Below are positions 41,801 to 50,197 of a DNA stretch of 64,000 nucleotides, one piece after another; the stretch's first letter is position 1; every line of letters begins with the position of its first letter. Source of the DNA: Rubrivivax sp. (lineage in GTDB: Bacteria > Pseudomonadota > Gammaproteobacteria > Burkholderiales > Burkholderiaceae_C); NCBI GenBank assembly GCA_030681795.1, contig JAUXRG010000090.1, positions 1-64,000 of the forward strand, written 5' to 3'. The translations under genes were made by a program, and so were the position numbers. The notes under the pieces were generated by a model. The model was not told where the DNA came from. It saw nothing but the letters and a program-made list of their open reading frames with translations, and made no database searches.

Positions 41801-42246
41801 TAGTACTCATTGACCCGGATCGCGCCATAGGCCGCCAAGCCCAGGTCCTGCACCAGCACCAGGTCCACGGTCAGTGCTTCGCTGCGGCTGTTCTCCAGCT
41901 GCACGTGCCAGAACCACACCGGCGCGCCGGCGGCCAGGCGCAAGTGCAGTTGCACTCGCAGACCCTGCCAAACGCCGCGCGCCAAGTAGCCCGGCACGCC
42001 AGCCACCGGCGCCAACGGGGACTGTGGCCCGAGCAGCGGCACCGCCTGGACGCCGGCCGCGCCATGGCGGCGCAGCCACAGGTTGGCCGGGCCGCCTTCG
42101 AGCTCGTTGCCCACGAAGAGGTTGAGCATGACCCCGTGGCAGTCGATACGCTGCACGGCGCCGTGCGAGAGCAGGCTGAATTGCAGCCCGGCGGCATTGC
42201 TCACGCGGCGCGGGCCGGCGGCAGGAATGGGGTGGGGTGCATTCAC
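38872..42246 (-). CDS. GH94 phosphorylase, probable 1,2-beta-oligoglucan (sophoro-oligosaccharide) phosphorylase
   Basis: This is a cytoplasmic inverting phosphorylase that probably releases glucose-1-phosphate from beta-glucan oligosaccharides. The 1124-residue protein has no signal peptide. An N-terminal GH94 beta-sandwich and linker lead to the (alpha/alpha)6 barrel. The barrel carries the family motifs SGGGWGTRDVCQGPLEML and HGDWNDSLQPAD, with Asp770 the expected general acid, and a C-terminal GSNPYRRGAAQVP segment. The size (about 1,100 residues, against about 800 for cellobiose phosphorylase) and the DSLQP sequence fit 1,2-beta-oligoglucan phosphorylase better than other GH94 members. 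The neighbouring GH144-type gene supports a beta-1,2-glucan substrate. The exact linkage is inference. Confidence 0.8.
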   Translation of the reverse strand: MNAPHPIPAAGPRRVSNAAGLQFSLLSHGAVQRIDCHGVMLNLFVGNELEGGPANLWLRRHGAAGVQAVPLLGPQSPLAPVAGVPGYLARGVWQGLRVQLHLRLAAGAPVWFWHVQLENSRSEALTVDLVLVQDLGLAAYGAIRVNEYYVSHYIDHVPLTHGERGAMLAARQNQAVAGRHPWALMGSLRRGARCATDALQVLGLALREGSLPQGIAQGLPGTRLQHEHALIALQDEPLTLAPGGSADAGFFGLVQADHPAATQPGDLAFADAALTLPEAQAPVWADFATGAAEAVAPSLFASAPLLPTLDFGEAELDAHFGPARRHAEHHDGALLSFFHGAHTHVVLRAKELRVQRPHGHILRTGAALMPDETALTSTVWMGGVFHSMVTQGHVGINRFLSTVRGWLGQFRAHGQRIFVHQGDDWTLLGVPSAFEMAPDACRWLYKHAGGLIEVTSRTHDAPHALGLELRVLQGPPLRLCVTHHVALGGDDGSAAEPLRWRVDAQGVWVGVPAGSELAARFPQGGFAIEPEPGTCFEQVGGDECLYPDGRSRGQPWLCIVSAAVSHFGLRLRGDLVHATAAPSEAEATLALPRWQLPAASALAPAAQELADIAPWYLHNALVHFLAPRGLEQFSGGGWGTRDVCQGPLEMLLALDRPEPVRELLQRVFAAQDASGDWPQWFMFFERERHLRAGDSHGDIVFWPLLGLARYLLATGDAVFLQEPLPYYSAAGVQAESGTLWQHVERALAVIAARRIEGTQLAAYGHGDWNDSLQPADPTLRERLCSAWTVTLHHQTLRTLARALQGTAQADRAVALQDDADGVLADFQRLLMPGGVVTGYALFPAGQAPQMLLHPQDERTGVRYSLLPMMHAILGDMLNPAQAAAHLQLIETHLSGPDGARLFDRPLPYHGGPQTLFQRAESSAFFGREIGVMYMHAHLRYAEMLAHLGHADAFFDALCKAHPLGLRQRIPSASLRQANCYFSSSDAAFADRYEAVREYARVAAGTVALDGGWRVYSSGPGIAIGVLVCRLLGLRREHATLVLDPVIPPALDGLRATVSLAGHEVELCYRLGPAGCGPKSLVLNGQPLAFMHGSNPYRRGAAQVPMDELSSRLVDGRNTLVVTTG

Positions 42247-42380
42247 GGCGGAGGCATCGAGAGGAGAAGGGTCAGCAGGTCTGCACGGCCAGGTTGGCGG
42301 GCGGGGAGTGGGCGCAGGCCGTCATCAGCAGCTTGTGGCCAGCCGGGTGCGGCGGCTCAGCAAGGGTGGGGTTGCGGGGC

Positions 42381-45300
42381 TCATTCGGGGCTCAGTTGTA
42401 CGGTGGCGGGCCCGGGCGGCAGCAGCAGGTCGCGGCCGTCCCAGGGCAACGGCTGGCCCTGGTGCGTGGCGCGTGGCACGGGCGCGCTGCCGGGCCAGCG
42501 CAGGAGCACGCCGCGCCTCAACCCCTGCAGCGGCCGTGCCAGCTCCAGCACCCAGCCATTGCCCTGGCGCGCCAGGCGGTAGTCCAGCAGGCCGTAGGGC
42601 GTGGACAGGCCTTGCACCTGCACTCCGCCGGCGGCCAGCAGCCACTCGGGCTTGATACCGGCACCGATGACGAGCGCGTCGTCGGCTTCGCGCTCGAAGG
42701 CGAACAGGTCCAGCGCCGAGCGGATGCAGTCCGACGACACCCAGGCATGCGGCATGTCGCCCAGGAAGCGCGGCTCGCGAGGGTTGGGCAGCACCACCTC
42801 AGCCCACTGGTTCCAGCCGTGCGGGCGCTGGTCCTTGAAGAAGAAGTCCAGCATCGCGTGCGCGCGCTCGGTCTGGCCCAGGCGCACCAGCGCGCCCACC
42901 GTGCGCAGCTCGTAGGGGGTGTAGTCCTTCCAGGCGCGGCGGCCTTCGGTGCGCGCGTTCATCTCTTGCCAGTAACGCTCGAAGGTGGCGGCCAGCAGAG
43001 CGGCCGGCACGTCGGCCTGCGCCGGGTTGAGCGCCATGGTGGTGGAGGTGGCGTCGAAGTCGCCGCGGTCGGCCGCGCCGGCGATGTAGGCGATGCCGTA
43101 GCGCGCCGCAGTGGCCGTGACTGAGGCTGAGAGTTCGCGCTGGAACTCGTCGCGCCAGCCCGCCCAGGCGACGGCTTGGGCGTCATGCCCCAGCGCCCGC
43201 GCGACCTGCACGGCGTCCTTGTAGCCGCGCAGCGCCCAGAAGTCGTCCCAGTACGCATAGGCCGGCTTGTCGGAATAGCCTTCGTGGCTGATGGAAGGCG
43301 GCAGCAGGCCGAAAAGATGGGCACGCTCTGGCGTGCGGTTGGCGGCCGTTCGCTCGCTCTGCCGCAGCGCCTCCATCCAGGCCAGCACACGCTGCACCTG
43401 CGGCCAGTGGCTTTGCAGGAAGGCGGGATCCTGCGTGTGGCGCCAGACCTCGGCCACGGCGTAGAGGTATTGGCCGTGGCTGTCGTTTTCCACCACCGGG
43501 TCGGCGCCGCGCTGGTCCACGCAGCAAGGCACCTTGCCCGAGGCGAAGACGCGGCTGCCGAACCAGTCCACGAACTCGCGCGCGGCGTCCACCTCGCCCA
43601 GGCGCACCAGGCCGGCCACCATCATGGCGCCGTCGCGCACCCAGCTGCGCGCGTACGAGCGTGTACCGGGCTGCAGCGCCGGCCCGTTGCGCGACATCAG
43701 GATCTGCGCCAGCGCGCTGCGCAGGGTGTCCACGATGGGCTGCGCATCCGCCGGCACCTTGAGCGTGACGCGGTTCAGGCGCTCGCGCCAGTGCACAGCG
43801 GTGGAGGCGAAGCGGGCGTCCAGGCTCTGCGCCGTGAGCGGCGCGGCGCTGCTGGCGCGCGCGCCCAGTGGCACGGACCAGCCCAGCACCTGGTGCGCGC
43901 CCGGGGCCAAGGTGACGCGCCACTGCAGCGCCGCCGAGGCTTGGGCCTGCGGGTCGCCGAGCACGCTCAAGGGTGGGGCCGTCTGCAGCGCGGCCAGGCT
44001 GGCGCCGCCGTCGAAGGCCAGGCCGCTTACGCGCTGCGGCGGCGCCGTGAACTGCAGCGGCAAGCGCTCGTTGACGGCCAGCGCGCCGCCGTTCCAGCGC
44101 AGCATCTTCACCGCGCTGGCGCCGCCCTCGGTGGCCAGGAACTGCTGCGGCGGATTCACCTGCCAGGGCCGCAGCGCCAGCATCAGCGTCAAGCTTTGCG
44201 GCCGCGCGCTGGTGTTGCGCAGCGTATATCGGGCCAGCAGTTCGGGTGCGTCGCGCGGGCCGTCGGCAGCGGCTTCGATGGTGAGCGCCAGGGCCGCATG
44301 CTGCCAGTGCACGGCCGGGATCGGCAGGTGGCCCTCTTGCAGGCTTTGCGTGATGGCGGCGTTGGCCCAGGTGACGCGCGTGCCGTCGTCCAGCAGCACC
44401 GAAGGCTCCACGCTCGCGCCACCGCGGCCCAGCTCCAGCGCGCCGTCTTCGCTGAGCAGGCCCGAACGCTCGCCGCCGCCGTCCACGCCCACCAGCGTCC
44501 AGTAGTTCTGCTCGCCGACAAAGGCGCGCGGCAGGTCGCCGCGCGGCGCGTCAGTGGCCAGTTCGGCGAGCACGGCGTTGAAGCTGGGCCATTGCGCGGC
44601 GCTGCGCAGCTCCGGCCGCGGTGCGGTCACGCCGCGCGGCAGCGCGATGCGCAGGAGGCGCGCTTCGCTTTCGGGCAGGAAGAGCGCGTCCAGGCCGCCA
44701 TCACTGGCGCGGACGCGCCGCAGGGTGCGCCAGGCCCGGCCGTCGTCGGAGGCGCGCACGTCGTAGGACAGGCCGCCCGTGCCCATGCCGTTCGCGGCGC
44801 GCCGGCTGCCCTTGCCCCCTTGGGCCACCGCCGCGCCCTGCGCCGCGGCCGGCCAGTGCAGCGCCAGGCCATTGAGTTCACGCAGCGCACCCAGGTCGAC
44901 CTCGAACACGCCGCGGCGCACGCTCTGGCGCGGCTGCGGCCACGGATCGGGGTCGGGGGCGCGCTCGGCCAGCTCCAGGCGCGCCAGGCACAGCGACCCC
45001 TTGCCGCCGTCGCGCCCGGCCGACACCACGAACTCCACGAACTGCGTCTGCCGCAGCCCGCGGTCGGCCGCCGGGCCCCAGGCAAAGCTGAGGTGGCGGC
45101 TGCGGATCTTCAGGTCGCCCAGCGCCGTGGGCAGCGTGGTGCCGGTGGCATTGGGCCGGTTCATCCACCACACGTTGTCGCCGCTGGCATCCACCAGCTT
45201 GAACTGGAAGTCGTTCACCGCCCCCGTGGCCTTCAGCCGCGTCGTGAGGTCGAAGCGCTCGGGCCAATGCACCGGCAGCTCGCGGCGCATCACGGCGTAG

Positions 45301-45551
45301 CCCGAGACGCCGGCGAAGTCGTAGTCCAGGCACAGGCTGTCGTCGGCGTCGCGGCGCAGCCGGACCTGCACCTGGTCGGAGGCGCTGGCATTCCAGGCCG
45401 TGGTGTCGCGAAAGTCGTCCAGGACTTCGGTGCGCAGCGCCGCCGCAGCGCTGCCGCTCGCCAGTGCCAGGCACACGCACAGTGGGGAGGCGCGATCGAG
45501 CACACGCCGCGCAACCAGCGCCGCTGGGCCGCTCCGGTGGGCGGGAGTCAC
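42381..45551 (-). CDS. Large secreted (alpha/alpha)6-barrel glycoside hydrolase-like protein, family unassigned
   Basis: The 1056-residue protein begins at a GTG overlapping the upstream permease stop. A signal peptide (LCVCLALASGSAAAA) suggests export. After it comes a carbohydrate-binding-like beta-sandwich (LDDFRDTTAWNA to about residue 190), then a discoidin-like module to about 340 and a further beta domain. The C-terminal half is an alpha/alpha toroid with SWVRDGAMMVAGLVRLGE, resembling the WxRDG motif of GH15/GH63/GH133-type enzymes. It also has AYWDDFWALRGYKDA and HGWNQWAEVVLPNPREP. I cannot assign a CAZy family. Its place in the locus suggests that it trims glucan oligosaccharides or side chains in the periplasm. 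Confidence 0.75.
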   Translation of the reverse strand: MTPAHRSGPAALVARRVLDRASPLCVCLALASGSAAAALRTEVLDDFRDTTAWNASASDQVQVRLRRDADDSLCLDYDFAGVSGYAVMRRELPVHWPERFDLTTRLKATGAVNDFQFKLVDASGDNVWWMNRPNATGTTLPTALGDLKIRSRHLSFAWGPAADRGLRQTQFVEFVVSAGRDGGKGSLCLARLELAERAPDPDPWPQPRQSVRRGVFEVDLGALRELNGLALHWPAAAQGAAVAQGGKGSRRAANGMGTGGLSYDVRASDDGRAWRTLRRVRASDGGLDALFLPESEARLLRIALPRGVTAPRPELRSAAQWPSFNAVLAELATDAPRGDLPRAFVGEQNYWTLVGVDGGGERSGLLSEDGALELGRGGASVEPSVLLDDGTRVTWANAAITQSLQEGHLPIPAVHWQHAALALTIEAAADGPRDAPELLARYTLRNTSARPQSLTLMLALRPWQVNPPQQFLATEGGASAVKMLRWNGGALAVNERLPLQFTAPPQRVSGLAFDGGASLAALQTAPPLSVLGDPQAQASAALQWRVTLAPGAHQVLGWSVPLGARASSAAPLTAQSLDARFASTAVHWRERLNRVTLKVPADAQPIVDTLRSALAQILMSRNGPALQPGTRSYARSWVRDGAMMVAGLVRLGEVDAAREFVDWFGSRVFASGKVPCCVDQRGADPVVENDSHGQYLYAVAEVWRHTQDPAFLQSHWPQVQRVLAWMEALRQSERTAANRTPERAHLFGLLPPSISHEGYSDKPAYAYWDDFWALRGYKDAVQVARALGHDAQAVAWAGWRDEFQRELSASVTATAARYGIAYIAGAADRGDFDATSTTMALNPAQADVPAALLAATFERYWQEMNARTEGRRAWKDYTPYELRTVGALVRLGQTERAHAMLDFFFKDQRPHGWNQWAEVVLPNPREPRFLGDMPHAWVSSDCIRSALDLFAFEREADDALVIGAGIKPEWLLAAGGVQVQGLSTPYGLLDYRLARQGNGWVLELARPLQGLRRGVLLRWPGSAPVPRATHQGQPLPWDGRDLLLPPGPATVQLSPE

Positions 45552-46369
45552 TTCAAGCTCCCCGTCACTAAGCCCTTCATGTAGTGCCGCTGCAGCAACA
45601 GGAAGAGCAGCAGCACCGGCAGCACCGTGATCACCGAGCCAGCCATCATCAGCTCGGTGTCCTGCACGTGCTCTCGCGACAGCCCGGCAAGGGCCACAGG
45701 CAGGGTCTGCAGGTCGCGGTCGGTGAGCACGATCAGCGGCCACATGAAGTCGTTCCAGGAACCCAGGAAAACCAGCACCGCCAGCGTCACCACGATGGGC
45801 TTGAGCAGCGGCAGCACCACGCTGGCGAAGATGCGGAACTCGCTGGCACCGTCCAGCCGTGCCGCTTCGAGTATTTCTTCGGGGATGCCTTGCGCGTACT
45901 GGCGTACGAGGAAGATGCCGAACACGCTGGCCAGCCAGGGCACCAGTGCGCCGGCGTAGGTGTTGACCAGACCCATCTGCTTGAGCATCAGGAACAGCGG
46001 CATCATCGTCACCTGTCCCGGGATCACCAGCGCGCCCAGCAGCATCTTGAAGATGCGCTCGCGGCCCGGAAACCTGAGCTTGGCAAAGGCGTAGCCGGCG
46101 CTCAGGTTGAAGGCCAGCGAGACCCCCGTGGCCAGCACCGCCACCAGAAGGCTGTTGGCCGCCTGGCGGCCGATGCCCTTGGCGGCGAAGAGCTCGCGGT
46201 AGTTGGCCAGCGTGGGCTCGGCCGGCAGCAGCGGCGGCGGGAAGTTGCTCGCTTCGCCCGGCGCCATGAACGATGCGCTGACCATCCACACCAGCGGGAA
46301 CAGCGTGGCCGCGGCGAGCAGCGCCAGCGCGCCGTTGACGGCGATGAAGGCGGGCGAGATCTTCTTCAT
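45548..46369 (-). CDS. Sugar ABC importer permease (MalG/UgpE family)
   Basis: This inner-membrane subunit of a carbohydrate importer has 273 residues and six predicted helices. The EAA loop is EEILEAARLDGASEFRIFASVVLPLLKP, read by the ATPase. It starts with MKKISPAFIAVNGALALLAAATLFPLVWM. The ATG shares a base with the stop of the partner permease, and its stop overlaps the downstream glycoside hydrolase gene as GTGA. No ATPase gene is in the operon. Confidence 0.9.
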   Translation of the reverse strand: MKKISPAFIAVNGALALLAAATLFPLVWMVSASFMAPGEASNFPPPLLPAEPTLANYRELFAAKGIGRQAANSLLVAVLATGVSLAFNLSAGYAFAKLRFPGRERIFKMLLGALVIPGQVTMMPLFLMLKQMGLVNTYAGALVPWLASVFGIFLVRQYAQGIPEEILEAARLDGASEFRIFASVVLPLLKPIVVTLAVLVFLGSWNDFMWPLIVLTDRDLQTLPVALAGLSREHVQDTELMMAGSVITVLPVLLLFLLLQRHYMKGLVTGSLK

Positions 46370-47253
46370 CAGGCCTGCGCCTTCTTGCTCACGTGGGTCT
46401 GCAGCAGGGTCACGGCGAACATGATCACGAACAGCACGAAGGCCACCGCCGAGGCCGTGCCCAGGCTCCACCATTTGAAGCCTTCCTCGTACATCAGGTA
46501 CAGCACCGTCACCGTGCGCTGCGCCGGGCCACCCTGCGTCATCACGTAGGGTTCGGCGAAGAGCTGGAAGTGCCCGGCCATGGTGAGGATGCTGACCACC
46601 AGCAGCATCGGAGCCAGGCTGGGCACGGTGATGTGGCGAAACAGCGCCCAGCGCCCGGCGCCGTCCAGCCGTGCCGCTTCGTAGAGGTCTTCGGGAATGG
46701 CCTGCAGCCCGGCCAGCAGGATGACCATGTTGTAGCCGAAGTTCTTCCACACCGAGAGCAGCACGATGGACGGCATGGCCCAGGCCGGGTCGCCCAGCCA
46801 GTCGATGGGCTCGATGCCGAAGGCCGCCAGCGCGTAGTTCAGGAAACCGTAGCGCGTGTGGAAGAGGTAGCGCCAGACCACGGCCACCGCCACCAGTGTG
46901 GTCACCACCGGCGCGAACAGCGCCGTTCGGTAGAAGGCCTGGAAGCGCGCCACCGGGCTGTGCAGCAGCAGGGCCGCACCCAGCGACGCGACGATGGACA
47001 GTGGCACGCCCACGACGACGAAGAACAGCGTGTTGAGCAGCGCCTGCCAGAACAGCGGCGTGCGCAGCAGCTGGATGTAGTTGTCCAGGCCGACGAAGCG
47101 CAGGTTGCGCAGGTCGGCCAGCGCGTAGATGTCGAAGTCGGTCAGGCTCATGGCCAGCGCGGCGGCCACAGGGATGACGAAGAACACCGCCATGGCGATG
47201 AGGGCGGGGGCAACGAAGACCCAGCCGGCGAGGCCGCGCGGGAGCCGTATCAC
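46369..47253 (-). CDS. Sugar ABC importer permease (MalF/UgpA family)
   Basis: The 294-residue inner-membrane protein has six helices and the EAA loop EDLYEAARLDGAGRWALFRHITVPSLAP. The N-terminus IRLPRGLAGWVFVAPALIAMAVFF is typical of the UgpA family. I chose the GTG at 47253, which overlaps the stop of the binding-protein gene; a longer start upstream would overlap that gene far more. It pairs with the next permease to form the translocation channel. Confidence 0.9.
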   Translation of the reverse strand: MIRLPRGLAGWVFVAPALIAMAVFFVIPVAAALAMSLTDFDIYALADLRNLRFVGLDNYIQLLRTPLFWQALLNTLFFVVVGVPLSIVASLGAALLLHSPVARFQAFYRTALFAPVVTTLVAVAVVWRYLFHTRYGFLNYALAAFGIEPIDWLGDPAWAMPSIVLLSVWKNFGYNMVILLAGLQAIPEDLYEAARLDGAGRWALFRHITVPSLAPMLLVVSILTMAGHFQLFAEPYVMTQGGPAQRTVTVLYLMYEEGFKWWSLGTASAVAFVLFVIMFAVTLLQTHVSKKAQA

Positions 47254-48560
47254 GCCGCCCTCGCCCGGTCGAGCATCCAGCGGCGCTTTTCCAGGATGCG
47301 GTCGGCACGCCGGTCCAGTTCGGCCGGTGCGTCCGCAGCCCGCAGGTCGCCATGCACCACGCTTTCCAGCACCACGCGCAGCTCGGTGGCGATGCGCTCC
47401 CACTCCGGCACCTTGGGTACGGGAAGCACGCGCTCCAGCTGGTCGCGGAAGGCGGCGGTGTAGGGGTCACGCTGCAGCGCGTCGGCCCGCCAGGCGCTGC
47501 GCCGCGGCGGCAGGTTGCCGGTCATGGCGTGAAAGCGCTGCTGGACCACCGGCCGCGACAGGTACTCCACCACCTGCCACGCCGCCGCCTTGTGGCGCGA
47601 ACGGGCAAACAACGCCAGGCTGGAGCCGCCGGCGATCGATGCGCCAGGCCCGTGCGGGCCAGGCAGCGGCGCCGTCATCCAGGCCGATTGCAGCTCGGGC
47701 GGCAGCCGGCGCTTGAACTCGCCGATGTTCCACGGCCCGGTGATGTAGAAGGAGAAATAGCCGCGCGCGAACTCGTTCCAGACGTTGGCCACCTCGTTGC
47801 TGGTGGCCGGCGGCGCCAGCTTCTGCGCGTACATCGAAAGGTAGAAGTCCAGCGTGCGCTGGAAGCCCGCGCTGCGGAAGTTGCCCCAGCGCCCGCCGTC
47901 GCGCAGCAGCGGCTCGCCCTGCTGCAGCGACAGCGCCACCAGCGGGTCATATTCGTTCAGCGGCAGCAGCACGGCAAAGCGCTCCGGGCCCACCTGCTTC
48001 TTGATGGCGGTGAGCATCTGCAGCCATTCGCTCCAGGTGCGCGGCGGCGCATCGAAGCCGGCCTGCGCCAGCAGGTCGCGGCGGTAGAACAGCACCCGCG
48101 TGTCCACGTACCAGGGCACGCCGTAGAGCTTGCCATCGACGACGTTGGTGTCCCAGATGCCGGTAAAGTAGTCGCGGCTGTCCACGCCGGCACCCGAGCG
48201 CACCAGCGCGTCCAGCGGCTCCAGCGCGCCCAGCGCCACGAACTCGGGCAGCCAGGTGTTGCCCATCTGCGCCAGGTCGGGCGTGGCGTTGCCGGCAAAG
48301 GCCGTGAGCATCTTCTCGTGCGCCGCGCTCCAGGGCAGCTGTTCGATGCGCAACTGCACCTGCGGCCGCTCGCGCAAGAAGTCCTGCAGCAGCTCGGTGA
48401 CGACTTCGCCTTCGCGGCCCATGGCCCACAAGCGCACGCGGTTGGGCTCGTCGCGCGCGCAGCCCGCCGTGCTCAGCGCCGCGCCCACCGCGGTGGTGGC
48501 GGCCGCGCCGAGCCAGTGGCGGCGGGTCCAGGGCGGCGCGCGTTTGCTCATCGTGCGCAT
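47250..48560 (-). CDS. Sugar ABC importer solute-binding lipoprotein
   Basis: The 436-residue binding protein of the carbohydrate uptake family 1 type has a twin-arginine start (TRRHWLGAAATT) that runs into a lipobox STAGC (Cys34), so it is an anchored periplasmic receptor. The body includes LAQMGNTWLPEFVALGALEPL, LYGVPWYVDTRVLFYRRDLL and AGGSSLALFARSRHKAAAWQ, all usual for oligosaccharide receptors. An in-frame ATG at 48551 is an equally possible start. It follows the GH144-type gene by 9 bases, which links the receptor to its products. Confidence 0.88.
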   Translation of the reverse strand: MRTMSKRAPPWTRRHWLGAAATTAVGAALSTAGCARDEPNRVRLWAMGREGEVVTELLQDFLRERPQVQLRIEQLPWSAAHEKMLTAFAGNATPDLAQMGNTWLPEFVALGALEPLDALVRSGAGVDSRDYFTGIWDTNVVDGKLYGVPWYVDTRVLFYRRDLLAQAGFDAPPRTWSEWLQMLTAIKKQVGPERFAVLLPLNEYDPLVALSLQQGEPLLRDGGRWGNFRSAGFQRTLDFYLSMYAQKLAPPATSNEVANVWNEFARGYFSFYITGPWNIGEFKRRLPPELQSAWMTAPLPGPHGPGASIAGGSSLALFARSRHKAAAWQVVEYLSRPVVQQRFHAMTGNLPPRRSAWRADALQRDPYTAAFRDQLERVLPVPKVPEWERIATELRVVLESVVHGDLRAADAPAELDRRADRILEKRRWMLDRARAA

Positions 48561-48569
48561 GTCCTGCTT

Positions 48570-50054
48570 TCAGCCCAGCCAGCCGCCGCGGAATCCCGCG
48601 CGCTGCAGGCCGCGCCGCAGGTGTTCGTTGCCGCGCATCGCCTTCCACACCAGCTCGCCGCGGTGGTTGGCCAGCATGGCCAGCAGCGGGCCGACCTCGA
48701 TGCCGAGGTAGTCGGTATCAACCCAGCCGAAACCCGGCACGACACGGCCATGCGTGAGCTTCACATCGGTGTAGGTGAAGCTCTGGTTGAAGGCGAAAAA
48801 ACCGTAGCGGCCGTAGATATGCGCGCCGTGGCGTTGGTGCATGGCCGCAAGCGTCGGCGCGACGATCTCGGGCGCGAACGGCAGCGACGCGCCGGCGCCG
48901 TAGGGCGCGACCGTGCCGTCGTCGTAGTTGCGCAAGCCGCCGCCCATGCCACGCCCGGCGTAGCTGATGAAGCGGCGCCGCTTTCCGCCGAAGTCGCGCT
49001 CGATATCCACCGGGCCGTCGCACGCGGTCAGGCCCCACACGTCGGCGCCATAGCCAGCCCAGCGCTCAGGGTTGGCGATCGCATAGGCGCGCTGCGCTTG
49101 CGTGGCGCGGCGCGAGTTCTCGAAATAGTCGATCCCGCGCCGGCGCATGTACGCATCCTGCACGCCACGCAAATCGACCCAGCATTGCGTGAACTGGTGC
49201 GTGAACATGACCGGATAGCGCAGGTGCTCCTGCCCGTAGTCGCTGCCCCAGGCCCTGTCGTAGGTGCTGGTCCAGGCATCCCAGGCCGTTGCATCGACCG
49301 CAAGGCTCGGTGAGCCCAGCGCCAGCAGGTAGAGCAGCATGGCCTCGTTATAGCCCTTGTAGTCCTCGGGCAGGAACCCGGTCTCGGGTTTCCAGCCCAG
49401 GCAGAGGGCCGGCGCGCGCACCTGCGCCCAGCGCCAGTCGACGCGCGCATAAATTTCGTCGGCGAGGGTGCGGATCTCGGTCTCGCCGGCATCGGCGCCG
49501 TTGAACCAACTGGCGCAGAACAGCGCGCCAGCGACGAAGAGCGCAGTGTCCACCGTGGACAGCTCGACCTGCGCGAAACGCGCGCCGGTTTTCATGTCGA
49601 GGAAGTGATAGAAAAAGCCCTTGTAGCCGGCGTTGCCGGCGGGCTCGGGGCCTTGCGGCGCGTGGCGAAAGAAGCGCAGCGTGGCCAGCACGCGCTGGCG
49701 CGCCTGCTCACGCGTGACCCAGCCGCGCGCCACGCCGACGGGGTAGGCGGTGAGTGCGAAGCCTACCGCCGCGACGCTGGCGAAACTGGGCGTGGGCCAG
49801 CGGTCGGGCGCCAGGCCGGTGGCCGGGTCGGTGGTGTCCCAGAAGAAGCGAAAACTGCGCTGCTCCAGGTCGGCCAGCAGCGCCGCAACGTCTTGCGGTG
49901 GCAGGCCCAGCGCGGCGTCGCCGGCCAGGGGTGCCGACAAGCCGCAGCCGGCGACCAGGCCGCCATAGGCGCCGAAGGCCAGCGTGCCGGCCAGCGCGCC
50001 GGCCTGGCCGAGGAAGCGCCGCCGCTGCAGATTGATAGGGAGGTTCTTATCCAT
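48570..50054 (-). CDS. GH144-type (PF10091) lipoprotein, probable endo-beta-1,2-glucanase
   Basis: The 494-residue product has a twin-arginine signal (RRRFLGQAGALAG) ending in a lipobox VAGC (Cys37). An (alpha/alpha)6 barrel of the Glycoamylase PF10091 group follows. Recognisable family segments are FRFFWDTTDPATGLAPDRWP, YKGFFYHFLDMKTG, YNEAMLLYLLALGSP, YGFFAFNQSF and YLGIEVGPLLAMLANHRG. Characterised members of PF10091 (family GH144) cut beta-1,2-glucan or release sophorose. Placement between a TonB receptor and a sugar importer fits this. I chose the ATG at 50054; an ATG at 50084 would add ten residues before the Tat signal. The catalytic acid cannot be named without an alignment. Confidence 0.83.
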   Translation of the reverse strand: MDKNLPINLQRRRFLGQAGALAGTLAFGAYGGLVAGCGLSAPLAGDAALGLPPQDVAALLADLEQRSFRFFWDTTDPATGLAPDRWPTPSFASVAAVGFALTAYPVGVARGWVTREQARQRVLATLRFFRHAPQGPEPAGNAGYKGFFYHFLDMKTGARFAQVELSTVDTALFVAGALFCASWFNGADAGETEIRTLADEIYARVDWRWAQVRAPALCLGWKPETGFLPEDYKGYNEAMLLYLLALGSPSLAVDATAWDAWTSTYDRAWGSDYGQEHLRYPVMFTHQFTQCWVDLRGVQDAYMRRRGIDYFENSRRATQAQRAYAIANPERWAGYGADVWGLTACDGPVDIERDFGGKRRRFISYAGRGMGGGLRNYDDGTVAPYGAGASLPFAPEIVAPTLAAMHQRHGAHIYGRYGFFAFNQSFTYTDVKLTHGRVVPGFGWVDTDYLGIEVGPLLAMLANHRGELVWKAMRGNEHLRRGLQRAGFRGGWLG

Positions 50055-50164
50055 CTTCAGGCGCGACCGAGCATGGCAGGCCAAAGCCGAGCCGCACTGC
50101 GGCGAAATGACTCATCTCAAGAAGACAGGGCACGCCCGGGAGAAAAAGGACCCCCTCGGGTGTG

Positions 50165-50186
50165 GGCCGCCGCAGGCGCGGCGGCC
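50165..50186 (-). terminator. Hairpin between the TonB receptor gene and the GH144-type gene
   Basis: GGCCGCCGC and GCGGCGGCC form a perfect 9-bp stem around AGGC, 12 bases after the receptor stop. On the minus strand a T-run (CCTTTTTCT) follows about 15-25 bases later, so partial termination is plausible. It would lower expression of the downstream genes relative to the receptor. The remaining part of the 143-base gap holds no gene. Confidence 0.45.
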
Positions 50187-50197
50187 GGAGCGCCAGG

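Noticed and set aside
40180..42582. 800-codon plus-strand frame opposite the GH94 gene
   Set aside because: Shadow frame rich in Arg/Gln/His; the GH94 protein has catalytic motifs and full length.
45552..46289. Upstream extension of the 1056-residue toroid protein
   Set aside because: The frame stays open inside the permease gene by chance. The GTG overlapping the permease stop, followed by a signal peptide, is a better start.
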